Below are positions 15,578-25,338 of a stretch of DNA of 64,000 bases, one piece after another. The DNA lies in assembly GCA_003453215.1 (NCBI GenBank), contig DMMB01000069.1:24276-88275 (forward strand), given 5' to 3'. Each line of letters opens with the position of its first letter. The first letter of the stretch is position 1. This DNA comes from Oscillospiraceae bacterium. GTDB taxonomy: Bacteria > Bacillota > Clostridia > Oscillospirales > Ruminococcaceae. Position numbers and translations under genes: made by a program. The notes under the pieces are model-generated. The model did no database searches. It was given only the letters and a program-made list of their open reading frames with translations, and had not been told where the DNA came from.

Positions 15578-17746
15578 TCAGCGTCCGTTGCTTTCCGCCT
15601 TTACCGGCAGCCCCAGCCAGTGCAGCACTTCATAGAAGTGCCGTTCCAGCATCGGTTCCCGAATATTGCGGATCATATTGATATAGACGGTATCGCCCCA
15701 GGTGATGATGCCGCAGTTGTGCGGTGCCTTGGCCTGCACGCCGATGATAAAATCCATCCGGCGAATATAGGGGCGCATGGCATCGGGCACCCGCACTACG
15801 CCCAGATTGGACATACACAGGCAGCTTTTGCACTCTCCTACGGTATCAAATACCGCTTTCATGGCAATATTCTTGATGAACAAAGGCATCACCTTGAGAA
15901 TGGGAATGCGCTCGCTGTTTACATTGGTGGCAATGCGGGCGCTCATATTTTTGCGGGTGACCTCCAGCCCCATGCGGTGATGCACAATGCGGCAAAGTTC
16001 TTCCAGGGTGTAATCCCCCAGCCGCGGATCGGCTTCCGGCGTGACATACTGGGCAAAGTTCCGCAGCGACTGGCTGGGGAACAGCCCGCGCAGGTTTACC
16101 GGCACCAGCACCTTTACCGGCCGGCGGTGTTTTCTGCTTGTTCCCTTTTCGGCCTGCAGGTTCAGGATTGCCTTCATCATGGCGGCACACAGCAGCTCCG
16201 TCACCGTCACGCCGTATTCCTTGGCCTTTGCTTTCAGTGCGGCGGCCGGCACCATCAGTGTTGTTAAATCCAGATAGCCATCCGGTTCCGGCGTTCCGCT
16301 CAGATGATAGGCGGTTGCCTCTTTGCGGCTGGCCTGCACTTTGCCCGCATACTTCTGGAAACTATCCTCCAATTCCTCTTCCCGGGGCGGATCCAGCCGG
16401 CGCAGCACCCCATCCTCCGGCGGGATTTCCACGCCATATTTCCGGCAGAGATACTCAGCCAGCAAAGTTTTAAGAAAAATGGTGCCGCCGGTGCCATCGG
16501 TCAGCGCATGGAAAAATTCCACCGCAATGCGATCCCGATATACCAGTACCCGAAAAGCACACTTGCGAATATCATCAAAGGGCATATGCACCAACGGATA
16601 GCTCTTTTCCGGCTGAATGGCCGGCGCCGCCGGAATTTGTTCCAGGTAGTACCAAAAGACGCCCCTGCGCAGCCGAACGGCAATGGAGGGGAAACGGCGC
16701 ACCGTTACATCCAGCGCCGTTTGCAGGGTGGGGACATCTATCGTCTCCGTAAGGGTGGCCGAAAGCCGGAACAGATTATTCCAGTTGCGGCGGCGGGCCG
16801 CCGGGTAAATTTTTGCGGCATTGTCCAGCTGCATCCACCGCAGCTTGCGCTCACCGCCCATCACCCGGTTCAGGAACTTATTCATTTCCTCAAAGTCGGA
16901 CATATTCTCATTGAGGTAATAAAGCACATAGGCGTGCCAGCGCTCCGGGGCCACAATCATCTTGCTTTCGCAGCCGGCGGCCAGCAATTTCTGATGCAGG
17001 CGGCGGGTGTCATCCAGCAGGATTTCATCCCCGCCCACAAAAAGCAGGACCGGCGGAAACCCTGTCAAATCGCCAAACAGCGGCGAAACCAGCGGTTCCT
17101 CCTTAGAGGTTACGCCACCGGTGTAGCAATCGGCATAAAACTGCAGCAGTTCTTCTGTCAGGGAAGGATCGGCTTCCCGGTTTTCTTCATAGGTTTCGCC
17201 GGAACAGGTCAAATCGGTCCAGGGCGAAATTCCGATCAGGCCGGCCGGCATTTCCATTCCCAGTTCCTTTAGCCGCAGGCACAGGGCACAGATCAGTCCT
17301 CCCCCGGCACTTTCCCCGCACAGCACAATCTGCTCCGGCGTATAGCCCTTCTCCAGCAGGTAGCGGTAGGCCTCCAGGGCATCTTCCACGGCAGCCGGGT
17401 AGGGACTTTCCGGTGCCAGGCGGTACGCCGCACAGAATACCGCGGACCCGCATTCATCGGCAAGGGTAGCGCCAAAGCCCTTGGCGTAATCCAAATCGCC
17501 GCAGGTATAGCCGCCGCCATGCAGGTACAATATTACGCCGCTGCGGCGTTCATCGCGGGGGATGAGCCAGGCCCCTTCGAAACGTTCAAAGGAGTAATCC
17601 CGCACAATGACATCTTTTTTGTGGATCGCTTCCATCAGCTCGCCCAGCTTATCCTGTCCCTTGCGGGTAACCTCCAACGAACAGTTCGCCACAAAGGGTT
17701 TAAAGAAATTGAGCTGCGAACGGACCAAACGGGCGGGAAGACCCAT
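15578..17746 (-). CDS. Alpha/beta-hydrolase fused to a condensation-like acyltransferase
   Basis: 722 residues in two domains. Residues 1-290 form an HSL/GDXG-type esterase with oxyanion motif HGGG (76-79), nucleophile GESAG (Ser146), Asp240 in VGGDE and His271. Residues 300-722 resemble alcohol O-acetyltransferase/condensation proteins, with the HxxxDG motif as HALTDG (413-418) and a conserved core (DFIIGVQAKAPHNCGIITWGD). Esterase and acyl-transfer activities in one chain suggest acyl exchange on a lipid, alcohol or secondary metabolite. AAGGAGG precedes the ATG. The gene is co-transcribed with DUF6320. Confidence 0.85.
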   Translation of the reverse strand: MGLPARLVRSQLNFFKPFVANCSLEVTRKGQDKLGELMEAIHKKDVIVRDYSFERFEGAWLIPRDERRSGVILYLHGGGYTCGDLDYAKGFGATLADECGSAVFCAAYRLAPESPYPAAVEDALEAYRYLLEKGYTPEQIVLCGESAGGGLICALCLRLKELGMEMPAGLIGISPWTDLTCSGETYEENREADPSLTEELLQFYADCYTGGVTSKEEPLVSPLFGDLTGFPPVLLFVGGDEILLDDTRRLHQKLLAAGCESKMIVAPERWHAYVLYYLNENMSDFEEMNKFLNRVMGGERKLRWMQLDNAAKIYPAARRRNWNNLFRLSATLTETIDVPTLQTALDVTVRRFPSIAVRLRRGVFWYYLEQIPAAPAIQPEKSYPLVHMPFDDIRKCAFRVLVYRDRIAVEFFHALTDGTGGTIFLKTLLAEYLCRKYGVEIPPEDGVLRRLDPPREEELEDSFQKYAGKVQASRKEATAYHLSGTPEPDGYLDLTTLMVPAAALKAKAKEYGVTVTELLCAAMMKAILNLQAEKGTSRKHRRPVKVLVPVNLRGLFPSQSLRNFAQYVTPEADPRLGDYTLEELCRIVHHRMGLEVTRKNMSARIATNVNSERIPILKVMPLFIKNIAMKAVFDTVGECKSCLCMSNLGVVRVPDAMRPYIRRMDFIIGVQAKAPHNCGIITWGDTVYINMIRNIREPMLERHFYEVLHWLGLPVKAESNGR

Positions 17747-17826
17747 AAGCGCCGCCTCCTTCCATACCTTGTTAAAAGATAATTATAGCATTGACCGGCG
17801 GCAATGTAAAGCAACACCGCCCATAC

Positions 17827-17863
17827 AAAAAAGCCTTCGCTTTATCGGCCAAAGCGAAGGCTT
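17827..17863 (-). terminator. Terminator after the amidase lipoprotein gene
   Basis: A 13-base-pair stem (AAGCCTTCGCTTT with its complement) and 7-base loop, with six T on the minus strand. Confidence 0.88.
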
Positions 17864-17875
17864 TTGGGATAAAAT

Positions 17876-19108
17876 TTATCCGCCATTCCAGCCGTAAATT
17901 TTGATTAACTGCTGGTAAGTGTAAAAATAGGCGCCGGCGGGAAAATCGCACAAATCGCCGGTATTGGAGCAGATGAGATAATCTACCGTATTGCCGTCCT
18001 TATCGGTCAGCACGTCACTAATCATTACAATGTGGCGGAAATGATCGTTCCCCATTGCAATGACATCCCCCGCTTCGCCAGTATAGTACGGCGCCGCGGC
18101 ATCCCCCACCAGCCCGCCGCCGGTATTGGCCGCCACACAGCTTACAAAGGAATTGACCCCCGACCAGGAAGCAGTGCGGTTGCCCTCCCCAAACCAATAC
18201 CATGCGCTGCCTGTGGTATCCATCGGCACGCCGCCGGCATGGATTGCCTGAGAAACAAAATTCATACAGTTGCCGCCATAGCGGTCGTACTCCGCCCATT
18301 CCCCGTTGCGTTCTCCTGCCCAGTGGCGGGCATAGGCTACGGCCGCGGCCCGGTCATAGGCATTTTGGGCGGTCATTGTCTCGGCCGGCTGTCCCTGCTG
18401 CGCCAGGCGGGCAGCCAGGTTCTCCTCCGCCAAAGTGCGCTGCTCCTCTACGGTGCTGTAGCCCACCTCAATGGGCGGTTTTGTTCCATCGGAAAGGCCG
18501 TTATCTTTTGCCACAAAACGCATAAAGGGATAATAAGCGCTATCCCAGGCGGTATGCCGGCGGATCTTCCAGCCGGTTTCCTCGCTGCCTTCCAGCACAA
18601 AGCCCTGATACATCCCCAGTATTTTGCTATCGGCCGTCGGGCTGGCCGTAAAGTGCATGGTGGTATCCTCTTCGGTGCGCACCCGCACTGTACCATCCTC
18701 CTGCTGCTCCACTGCTGTACAGTTCAGTGTGGTTTTATAGTCCTGCAGCGTTAAATCGCTGAGAGAGGCCCGGCGAATTTCACAAAGCAGCGTCCATACA
18801 TCCCGGTGCATTGCTGTCTGGTCTTCTTCGCTGAATAGATCCGCACAGTCCAGCACCTCCAGCCGCCCCATCGATTGATAGTAGCATTCCATAAAAGCTG
18901 TGATAACCGCCTGCTGCCCCGCCGTCAGTTCCGCTGCGGCTTCGCCGGTTATGGTTACAGTGCCGGGAATGGTATTTTGCTGCGATTGTTCCAATTCTTC
19001 GGTGGGTGTCATTGTCGGTTCCGGCTGCTTTCCGTTACAGCCGGCCAGCGCCAGCAAAAAGGCCAGGCACAAAATAGCTGCCCTGTATTTTATATGGTTG
19101 GTATGCAT
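17876..19108 (-). CDS. Secreted lipoprotein with amidase (Amidase_6, papain-like) domain
   Basis: 410 residues. A signal peptide with lipobox LAGC is followed by a 200-residue region of mixed fold and a C-terminal amidase domain (about 265-410). That domain has RYGGNCMNFVSQAIHAGG (probable catalytic Cys), SWSGVNSFVSCV, AGDVIAMG and FRHIVMISDV (probable catalytic His). This family resembles CHAP/NlpC-like enzymes and probably cuts peptides or cell-wall amides outside the cell. The start at 19108 is preferred over an ATG six codons upstream because AAGGAG lies 7 bases before it. Confidence 0.85.
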   Translation of the reverse strand: MHTNHIKYRAAILCLAFLLALAGCNGKQPEPTMTPTEELEQSQQNTIPGTVTITGEAAAELTAGQQAVITAFMECYYQSMGRLEVLDCADLFSEEDQTAMHRDVWTLLCEIRRASLSDLTLQDYKTTLNCTAVEQQEDGTVRVRTEEDTTMHFTASPTADSKILGMYQGFVLEGSEETGWKIRRHTAWDSAYYPFMRFVAKDNGLSDGTKPPIEVGYSTVEEQRTLAEENLAARLAQQGQPAETMTAQNAYDRAAAVAYARHWAGERNGEWAEYDRYGGNCMNFVSQAIHAGGVPMDTTGSAWYWFGEGNRTASWSGVNSFVSCVAANTGGGLVGDAAAPYYTGEAGDVIAMGNDHFRHIVMISDVLTDKDGNTVDYLICSNTGDLCDFPAGAYFYTYQQLIKIYGWNGG

Positions 19109-19222
19109 TCGGTTGCTCCTTTCCATGAATCTACACTTTATATTATACTTTACAACCTAAAGCTGACTTTAAGGCAAGTCCCTATCCTGAAAATTCACAT
19201 AAAATTCATGGTTAAGGGCAGC

Positions 19223-19256
19223 AAAAAACGCTGCAGGATCCCCCACAGCGCTTTTT
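19223..19256. terminator. Bidirectional terminator after the SulP gene
   Basis: AACGCTG/CAGCGCTT-type stem flanked by A and T runs on both sides; 20 bases past the SulP stop. Confidence 0.75.
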
Positions 19257-19275
19257 ATTCTGCTTTCTTATTCCA

Positions 19276-20922
19276 TCAGGCTTCCTGCAGTTCTTCATCC
19301 AACAGCGCCAAAATGGCTTTATCGGCACTGTAGAAGTAAGCCTCTTCGCCGACCAATTCCGTAATGCCCGCCCGGTCGAAATAGATCCGGACATCTTCGG
19401 CTACTCCGCAAAAAGCAATGGTATGTCCCTTTTGCAGCAGGTGTTGGCACAGTTCCAGCACCGCCTGCGCCCCGGAAACATCCACACTGGGCATCCCGCG
19501 CATGGAAAGAATCAGATGATCCTCCTCCGGCACCTCCTGCATCCGATGATTGAACTCATCCACAGCGCCAAAAAACAGCGAGCCGGTGACATACACCACC
19601 CCGGCAGAATCCAGTGCCGGAGATTTTCCGATGTCGCCGCGCAGCCGGCTGCTATCGATGGTGGAAAACGCCACATGAATACGGCTGCTTTTGGCCATAT
19701 ACAGGATAGCGGAATAAATGACTCCCAGCAGAATGGCCACCGTCAAATTGAATACCACCGTAGCCAGCATGGTGATAAGGAACTGGCTGATGGCAGAAAG
19801 GAACCGATGCGAAAAGATATACCGGATCCCTGCCCAGTCATTCATACGCCAGGCGGTCACCATCAGCACCCCGGCCAAGGCAGCCAGTGGCAGCCGGGCC
19901 ATTACCCCGCCCAGCAGGAACATGGAGGCCAAGAGGAATATGGAATGGAATACACTGGTGAGCCGTGTTTGCTGGCCGGATTTGACCGCCACGCTGGTAC
20001 GGGCAATGGCTGCTGTGGCCGGCACCCCGCCAAAGAACGGCAGCAGCATATTGCCAAGCCCCTGGGCAATCAATTCCTGATCGGCACTGAACGGTTCATT
20101 TTTCATTCGTGCGGCCGAAGCCCCGCATAGCAGGCTTTCTATCATGCCCAGCGCCGCTATGGTTACCGCCGGCGAAATAATTCCGGAGAGCATTTCAAGG
20201 TTCAGGCCGGAAAGACTCAGACGATCCGCCAACAGCAGGGTCCGGGGAATATCCCCCACCACCGCCAGATGATCCAGCCCCAGCAGCGCGGCGGCCACAG
20301 CGGCCGCAATAATTCCCACCAGCGAGCCGGGAATCTTTGTCCCCCACTTTTTGGGCCATACCAGCATAATGAAAACCACCAGCAGTCCGATGCCTACCGC
20401 CTGCCAGTTGGGATGAAACCCCAGCCGTCCATAGGAAAGCAGCTTTTCCAGGTTGCTGCTGCCCTGCGAGGCAGTCCCGAAAAAGTTATCAATCTGCCCC
20501 ATTGCAATGATAATGGCAATACCGGAAGTAAAGCCCATGATGACCGGCATGGGGATAAAGCTAATCAGGCGTCCCAATTTTAGCAGGCCGGCCGCCAGCA
20601 TCAGTACCCCAGCGGCAAAGCAGGCAAAAAATACGCCCTGCAGCCCATATTGTGCCACAATCCCGATCAGCACCGCACTCATGGCGCCAGTGGGGCCAGA
20701 AATTTGATAAGACGCGCCGCCCAGCAGGCCGATCACAATCCCCGCTATAATGGCTGTAACCAGTCCGGCGGCAGCGGTTGCCCCGGAGCTCACACCGAAC
20801 GCCAAAGCCAGCGGCAGTGCTACGGCACACACCGTCAAGCCGGCCATCATATCCTTCAGCAGTCGGGCCGTATTATAGCCGCTGAATTCCTTACGAATAT
20901 TCCCCAAAAATGATGTCAACAT
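19276..20922 (-). CDS. SulP/SLC26 family anion transporter with STAS domain
   Basis: 548 residues. About 11-12 membrane segments are followed by a STAS domain (about 435-540). Family signature stretches include GLTVCAVALPLALAFGV near the N-terminus and YQISGPTGAMSAVL, a variant of the SulP consensus. The STAS part contains LILSMRGMPSVDVSGAQAVLEL. SulP proteins move sulfate, bicarbonate or other anions; the substrate here is not evident. AAGGAGG lies upstream of the ATG and the gene is monocistronic. Confidence 0.93.
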   Translation of the reverse strand: MLTSFLGNIRKEFSGYNTARLLKDMMAGLTVCAVALPLALAFGVSSGATAAAGLVTAIIAGIVIGLLGGASYQISGPTGAMSAVLIGIVAQYGLQGVFFACFAAGVLMLAAGLLKLGRLISFIPMPVIMGFTSGIAIIIAMGQIDNFFGTASQGSSNLEKLLSYGRLGFHPNWQAVGIGLLVVFIMLVWPKKWGTKIPGSLVGIIAAAVAAALLGLDHLAVVGDIPRTLLLADRLSLSGLNLEMLSGIISPAVTIAALGMIESLLCGASAARMKNEPFSADQELIAQGLGNMLLPFFGGVPATAAIARTSVAVKSGQQTRLTSVFHSIFLLASMFLLGGVMARLPLAALAGVLMVTAWRMNDWAGIRYIFSHRFLSAISQFLITMLATVVFNLTVAILLGVIYSAILYMAKSSRIHVAFSTIDSSRLRGDIGKSPALDSAGVVYVTGSLFFGAVDEFNHRMQEVPEEDHLILSMRGMPSVDVSGAQAVLELCQHLLQKGHTIAFCGVAEDVRIYFDRAGITELVGEEAYFYSADKAILALLDEELQEA

Positions 20923-21059
20923 AGTGTCCTCCTTGTCAAAAGCTTTCCTACTATATCACCTTGGAATACCCATGACAAGGTCTTTTTTCAAAACCGTTAT
21001 TTCAGCAAAAATTTCCGCCGAATCCGTTGTTTTTCTATCAATTTATCCTCCCAAATATC

Positions 21060-21102
21060 CAAAAAGAATGGGCATTCCGTTGCCGCGGAACACCCATCAC
21101 CT
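21060..21102 (-). terminator. Terminator of the ABC/NOS/ybaN operon
   Basis: Minus strand: GGGTGTTCC and GGAATGCCC arms with an 8-base loop, followed by ATTCTTTTTGG. A separate GGGGGCGCGCCCCC palindrome lies closer to the stop (21110-21123). Confidence 0.65.
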
Positions 21103-21133
21103 TGTATTCTGGGGGGCGCGCCCCCAAAGATAT

Positions 21134-21523
21134 TTACTCCAGATTTTCCTGCGGAGCAAGCGTTTTTACCCCAAAGCAGAAATAAACCACATGGAACACC
21201 CAAACGCAGCCCAGCACAATACAGCCGATGGTGATGCCCTTTATCCCCATTACCACCAGTCCTATGCTCATCAGCAGGGTTACAGTCACCATAATGCGCA
21301 GTTTGGTCTTCCGGGTCATGCCGCGCCCGGCAACAAAATCCTCCAGATTATCTTTATAAAGTTTGGTTTCCTTAAACCAGCGGTCCAGCCGCTCGGAACT
21401 TCTGGCAAAGCAGAATGCGGCCAGCATTAAGAATGGAAACGTGGGCAGCATGGGTAGCACTGCGCCCACCGCGCCCAGGCCTACCCCTATGCACCCCAGA
21501 ATTACATACAGTATCTTTTTCAT
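21134..21523 (-). CDS. YbaN family (DUF454) small membrane protein
   Basis: 129 residues with the DUF454 pattern: MKKILYVILGCIGVGLGAVGAVLPMLPTFPF-type opening, then FCFARSSERLDRWF and two C-terminal membrane segments. The start at 21523 matches the family length and has AAAGGAA upstream; a longer upstream frame exists but lacks similarity. Function is unknown. It overlaps the NOS-promoter-family gene by four bases (ATGA) and is the last gene of that operon. Confidence 0.88.
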   Translation of the reverse strand: MKKILYVILGCIGVGLGAVGAVLPMLPTFPFLMLAAFCFARSSERLDRWFKETKLYKDNLEDFVAGRGMTRKTKLRIMVTVTLLMSIGLVVMGIKGITIGCIVLGCVWVFHVVYFCFGVKTLAPQENLE

Positions 21524-21861
21524 TGGTTCCTTTCCCTTTCCAGGCGTTTTTTCTCCTTTTTGCTTTCTATCACATGGCGCAGTGCCATCACCGGGTGATA
21601 AAAGATCATTCGCGGGCCGGAAAAGCGCATCACTTCCCGGATTTTCTCCCGCATTTCCGGGCGGTAGCAGTGCACGCGGCAATTACTGCAAAAAGTTTTG
21701 GTTTCCATAAAGGGGCACCGTTCGCTGCGCTGCCGGGCATAGTCCGCCAGGGCGGCACATTCGGGGCACAGGTTCAAGCCGCCATGCTTTTTGCGGCAGT
21801 ACGGAGCAATCATCTGCGTTACCGTTTCTATTTCCCGCGTCCGTTTATCCTGCACATTCAT
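21520..21861 (-). CDS. Nitrous oxide-stimulated promoter family protein
   Basis: 113 residues with the family cysteine pattern: RKKHGGLNLCPECAALADYARQRSERCPF, then TFCSNCRVHCYRPEMREKIREVMRFSGPRM. The cysteines suggest metal binding. Function is unknown despite the family name. It overlaps the upstream ABC exporter gene by one base and ybaN by four, so it belongs to the operon that starts at 25249. That makes it a probable member of the GTTAG-operator regulon. Confidence 0.85.
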   Translation of the reverse strand: MNVQDKRTREIETVTQMIAPYCRKKHGGLNLCPECAALADYARQRSERCPFMETKTFCSNCRVHCYRPEMREKIREVMRFSGPRMIFYHPVMALRHVIESKKEKKRLERERNQ

Positions 21862-23501
21862 CAGCTTGTCCTCCCATGCTCCACCGAATATACCCGATCG
21901 GCAATCCCCATGGTAGAGCGTCGATGAGAAACCAATACCACCGTTTTTCCTTCCCGTTCCTCGTGCAGCGATTTGAGAATGACCGCTTCGTTCAGACTAT
22001 CCAGGTTGGAGGTCGGTTCATCCAGCAGCATCAGCGGGGCATTGTGCAGGAAGGCCCGGGCCAACCCCAACCGCTGGCGTTCACCGCCGGAAAGGGTGTC
22101 TCCCAGTTCGCCCACCGGGGTATCGTAGCCCTGCGGCAGGCTCATGATAAAATCATGCACCGAAGCCTTTTGGCAGGCTGCTATCATCTGTTCCTCTGTT
22201 GCTTCCAAATTGGCAATTTTGAGATTGTTCCGAATGGAATCATGGAACAGGTGCGTTTCCTGCGTCACAAAGCTTTCCATTTCCCGCAGATTTGCGGTAT
22301 TAATCTTCTCGACGCTTTGGCCGGAAAGGCTGACGGTGCCCTGCTGCACCTGCCAGAACCGCATCAGCAGCTTTAATAGGGTGGATTTTCCGCTGCCGCT
22401 GCGCCCCACAATTCCTGTAATTTTGTTTTCCGGAATTTCCACCGAAAGATCATCCAGAATTTTTTCCTCGCCATAGGCAAATGTTACCCGTTCGGCTGCC
22501 GCACCATGGAACGTAATTTCCGGCTGGGCCGTCACTTCCTCCACCACCGGGGTTTCTTCCAGAATATCCATCACCCGGTTGCCGGCGGCAAAGGTGCTTT
22601 GCAGCGTGGAACCCAGCGCTGCCAGCGCAATGCAAGGACCAAAAGAACTCATCAGTGCCAGAGTACAGATAAGCGTTCCCTCAAAGGAGCAAAGTCTGGC
22701 CGAAAGCAGCAGCATTGCCAGATCAAAAAGCAAAATAACGGTATTGGTGATCGCGGTGTTGCGGCCAGCCGTACGCTTCATGCGTTCTTCTTCCGCCGCC
22801 AGCGCATCGGTACGGCGGTTCATTTCCTGCCGGCGGACTTCCCCCTGCCCATACTGCAGCGTTTCGCTTAAGCCGCGCAGCGAATCCAGCACAAAGCCGG
22901 CCAGCTCGCCGGAACCTTTGCGGAAACGCAGTCCATCCTCTCCGGAAAGGCGGGAGGTCACCAATGGGATAGCCACCCCTACCGTAAGGTACGCCGCCAG
23001 CGCCAGCAGGCCCAGGCCCACGTGGTACCGCCCAATAAAGGCCACCATTGCCCCACTGAACAGTACCGCAATGCAGATGGGCGAAATGGTGTGTGCATAG
23101 AAAACCTCCAGCAATTCAATATCGCTGGTAATGATATTAATCAGGTCGCCTTTATCGCGTCCCTCCAGCTTGGCCGGGCACAGCCGCCGCAGCGCGCCAA
23201 AGACTTTATCCCGAATAAGTGCCAACAGCTTAAAGGCAATAAAATGGTTGCAGGATTGTTCCGCATAACGCAAAAAGCCCCGCACCAGCGCAAAAAGAAG
23301 CACCGCCGTAAAAATAAAGGTCAGGCTCATACTTTCATTTAAGTGCAGCACATTCAGCACCGCATACCCGCCAAAGACCGTAATCAGCGCCGCGCACAGG
23401 TGCCCGATGAGTCCCATCAGTACCGCCAGCACCATATAGCCTGCCAGCGGCTTCACCAGGCCGATCAACCGGGCCATTACTTTCCAACCGCTTCGTTTCA
23501 T
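21861..23501 (-). CDS. ABC exporter-fold half-transporter, CydC/IrtB-like
   Basis: 546 residues: six-helix transmembrane domain (about 1-310) and ATPase domain with Walker A GRSGSGKST, signature LSGGERQRLGLARAFL and Walker B LMLLDEPTSNLD. The start at 23501 overlaps the partner gene's stop (ATGA) and has a G-rich ribosome binding site. The two halves form a heterodimer of the CydDC/YbtPQ/IrtAB kind. Such pairs export thiols or import metal-siderophores; which applies is not visible. The operator type upstream argues for a specifically induced or metal-regulated system. Confidence 0.9.
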   Translation of the reverse strand: MKRSGWKVMARLIGLVKPLAGYMVLAVLMGLIGHLCAALITVFGGYAVLNVLHLNESMSLTFIFTAVLLFALVRGFLRYAEQSCNHFIAFKLLALIRDKVFGALRRLCPAKLEGRDKGDLINIITSDIELLEVFYAHTISPICIAVLFSGAMVAFIGRYHVGLGLLALAAYLTVGVAIPLVTSRLSGEDGLRFRKGSGELAGFVLDSLRGLSETLQYGQGEVRRQEMNRRTDALAAEEERMKRTAGRNTAITNTVILLFDLAMLLLSARLCSFEGTLICTLALMSSFGPCIALAALGSTLQSTFAAGNRVMDILEETPVVEEVTAQPEITFHGAAAERVTFAYGEEKILDDLSVEIPENKITGIVGRSGSGKSTLLKLLMRFWQVQQGTVSLSGQSVEKINTANLREMESFVTQETHLFHDSIRNNLKIANLEATEEQMIAACQKASVHDFIMSLPQGYDTPVGELGDTLSGGERQRLGLARAFLHNAPLMLLDEPTSNLDSLNEAVILKSLHEEREGKTVVLVSHRRSTMGIADRVYSVEHGRTS

Positions 23502-25249
23502 TGGGACTTCCCCCCTTCCACATAGTGTTCCAGTTCCTGCTGGGTGTTCCACAGCTGGGCATACCGGCCGCCCGCCGCCAGCAGGGCTTTGTGGGTGCCG
23601 CTTTGCACCATCTGTCCTTTTTCCATTACATAGATGCGATCCGCCGTCACAACATTGGCCAGCCGATGAGAGATTAAAATTACGGTTTTGCGGCCGGCCA
23701 GGCGGTGAATTTCCGCCATAATATCATTTTCACTCTCCACATCAATATTGGAGGTTGCTTCATCAAAGAGGTAAACAGGGCTATCGTGCAGCAGGGCCCG
23801 GGCCAGCGCCAACCGCTGGCATTGGCCGCCGGAAAAGTTGCTTCCCTTTTCCGCCAGTTTGGTCTCCAGGCCTTCTTCCCCCCGCAGAAAATCGGCCAGC
23901 CGCACCTGTTCCAACACCTGCCACAGCGTTTCATCCGCTGTCCCGGGGGCGGCCATCAGTAGGTTTTCCCGCACCGTACCCTTAAAGAGATAGCTTTGGT
24001 GACTGATATAGGTAAAATGCTCCATCAGGCTTTCTTCACTGATCTCGCTCAGCGGAACACCGCCCACTGTCAGTTCTCCGCTCCAGCCTTTATTTTTGCC
24101 CATCAGCACCGCTGCAATGGTCGATTTTCCGCAGCCGCTTTCTCCCACAATGGCAGTAAAGCTGCCCTGGGGAATCTCCATATCCACCCCATGCAGGATT
24201 TCCCGCTGTGCTTCATAGCCAAAGCGCAGTCCGCGCATCTTTATGCTGCAGTCCTCCGGCACCAGCGTTGTTTTCCGGGCCGGCTCCGGCAGATCCAACA
24301 GCCGGAAGATCTTATCGCTGGCCGCCATGCCGTTCATGGCAATGTGGAAATAAGAGCCCAGCACCCGCATCGGCAAAAAGAAATCCGCCGCCAACAGGAT
24401 AATCATCAGGCAGCCCGCCAGATCTACCCGGCCGGACCGTAGCTGGGTCGTCGCCAGAATAACCCCCAGCGCTGCGCCGCCATAGGCGATCAAATCCATA
24501 ATGGTAATGGAATTTAGCTGCATCGTCAGCACTTTCATGGTGATTTTACGAAAATGCTCCGATTGCTCGTTCATCTCCCGGTGCTTATATTCATCGGATT
24601 GATAGATTTTGGTGGTGGTTAATCCCTGCAAATTTTCCAAAAAGGTATCTCCCAGCGCCGTATATTGGCCCCAGTATTTGGCCAGCAGTTTTTTGGCCCA
24701 GCGCTGCACCGCCACAATCGTCACCGGAATTAACGGTACGCACACCAGCAACACGGCAGCGGCCGGCAGGCTGATAAAGCTAAGCACCGCAAAAAGGGTA
24801 AGCGGCGCCAGCATGGCATAGAAAAACTGCGGCAGATAGGCGCCAAAATAGGTTTCCAGCTGATCTACTCCTTCCACCGCCACCTGCACCACTTCACTGG
24901 TCTGTACCTGCTCCCGGTAGGCGGTTCCCAGCCGCAGCAGCTTGCCATAGATCTGCTCCCGCAGGGTACGCTTCACCGTTTTAGCACTCAGGTAGCTCAT
25001 ACGGCTGGCCATGCGGGCGCACAGGTAACGAATGCCCACCGCGCCGGCCGCTATCCCCGCCGTCACCGCCAGCACATGGCCATCCGCCGTCCCCTGGTAC
25101 AGCCGCTGCAGCAGGTGCGCTATTGCACCCATCATGGCAATATTCGCCGCCAGCGCCAACCACTGACATCCTACATTGCCGGCTATGTACTTTTTACTCT
25201 CCTGCACCGTCCCAATCAGACTTTTATTTACCATCATCGCAGCCATCAT
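23498..25249 (-). CDS. ABC exporter-fold half-transporter, CydD/IrtA-like
   Basis: 583 residues: transmembrane domain (about 20-330) and ATPase domain with Walker A GESGCGKST, signature FSGGQCQRLALARALL and Walker B VYLFDEATSNID. It is first in the operon and is coupled to its partner by an ATGA overlap. There are two possible start pairs within five codons (ATGATG at 25249 and ATGATG at 25237); neither has a strong ribosome binding site. The leader carries two GTTAG-N6-CTAAC palindromes, one over the transcription start and one farther into the leader. Confidence 0.9.
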   Translation of the reverse strand: MMAAMMVNKSLIGTVQESKKYIAGNVGCQWLALAANIAMMGAIAHLLQRLYQGTADGHVLAVTAGIAAGAVGIRYLCARMASRMSYLSAKTVKRTLREQIYGKLLRLGTAYREQVQTSEVVQVAVEGVDQLETYFGAYLPQFFYAMLAPLTLFAVLSFISLPAAAVLLVCVPLIPVTIVAVQRWAKKLLAKYWGQYTALGDTFLENLQGLTTTKIYQSDEYKHREMNEQSEHFRKITMKVLTMQLNSITIMDLIAYGGAALGVILATTQLRSGRVDLAGCLMIILLAADFFLPMRVLGSYFHIAMNGMAASDKIFRLLDLPEPARKTTLVPEDCSIKMRGLRFGYEAQREILHGVDMEIPQGSFTAIVGESGCGKSTIAAVLMGKNKGWSGELTVGGVPLSEISEESLMEHFTYISHQSYLFKGTVRENLLMAAPGTADETLWQVLEQVRLADFLRGEEGLETKLAEKGSNFSGGQCQRLALARALLHDSPVYLFDEATSNIDVESENDIMAEIHRLAGRKTVILISHRLANVVTADRIYVMEKGQMVQSGTHKALLAAGGRYAQLWNTQQELEHYVEGGKSQ

Positions 25250-25284
25250 CCTGTTCTTTTTAATGTTGAAACTTCCATTTTTTA

Positions 25285-25300
25285 GTTAGCGTAAGCTAAC
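25285..25300. promoter_or_regulatory. Palindromic operator 1 (GTTAG-N6-CTAAC)
   Basis: GTTAGCGTAAGCTAAC, in the ABC exporter leader about 35 bases before the ATG. It has the same arms and spacing as the sites at 25339 and 25508. Confidence 0.75.
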
Positions 25301-25338
25301 CGTTTTTCAAAAAATAATGCGCCCTCCGTTTCTCGTCT

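Noticed and set aside
13841..16267. 808-residue plus-strand open frame across LysR, DUF6320 and the acyltransferase gene
   Set aside because: It crosses three well-supported minus-strand genes, with Q/H/P-rich sequence and no similarity; it is an antisense by-product of codon bias.
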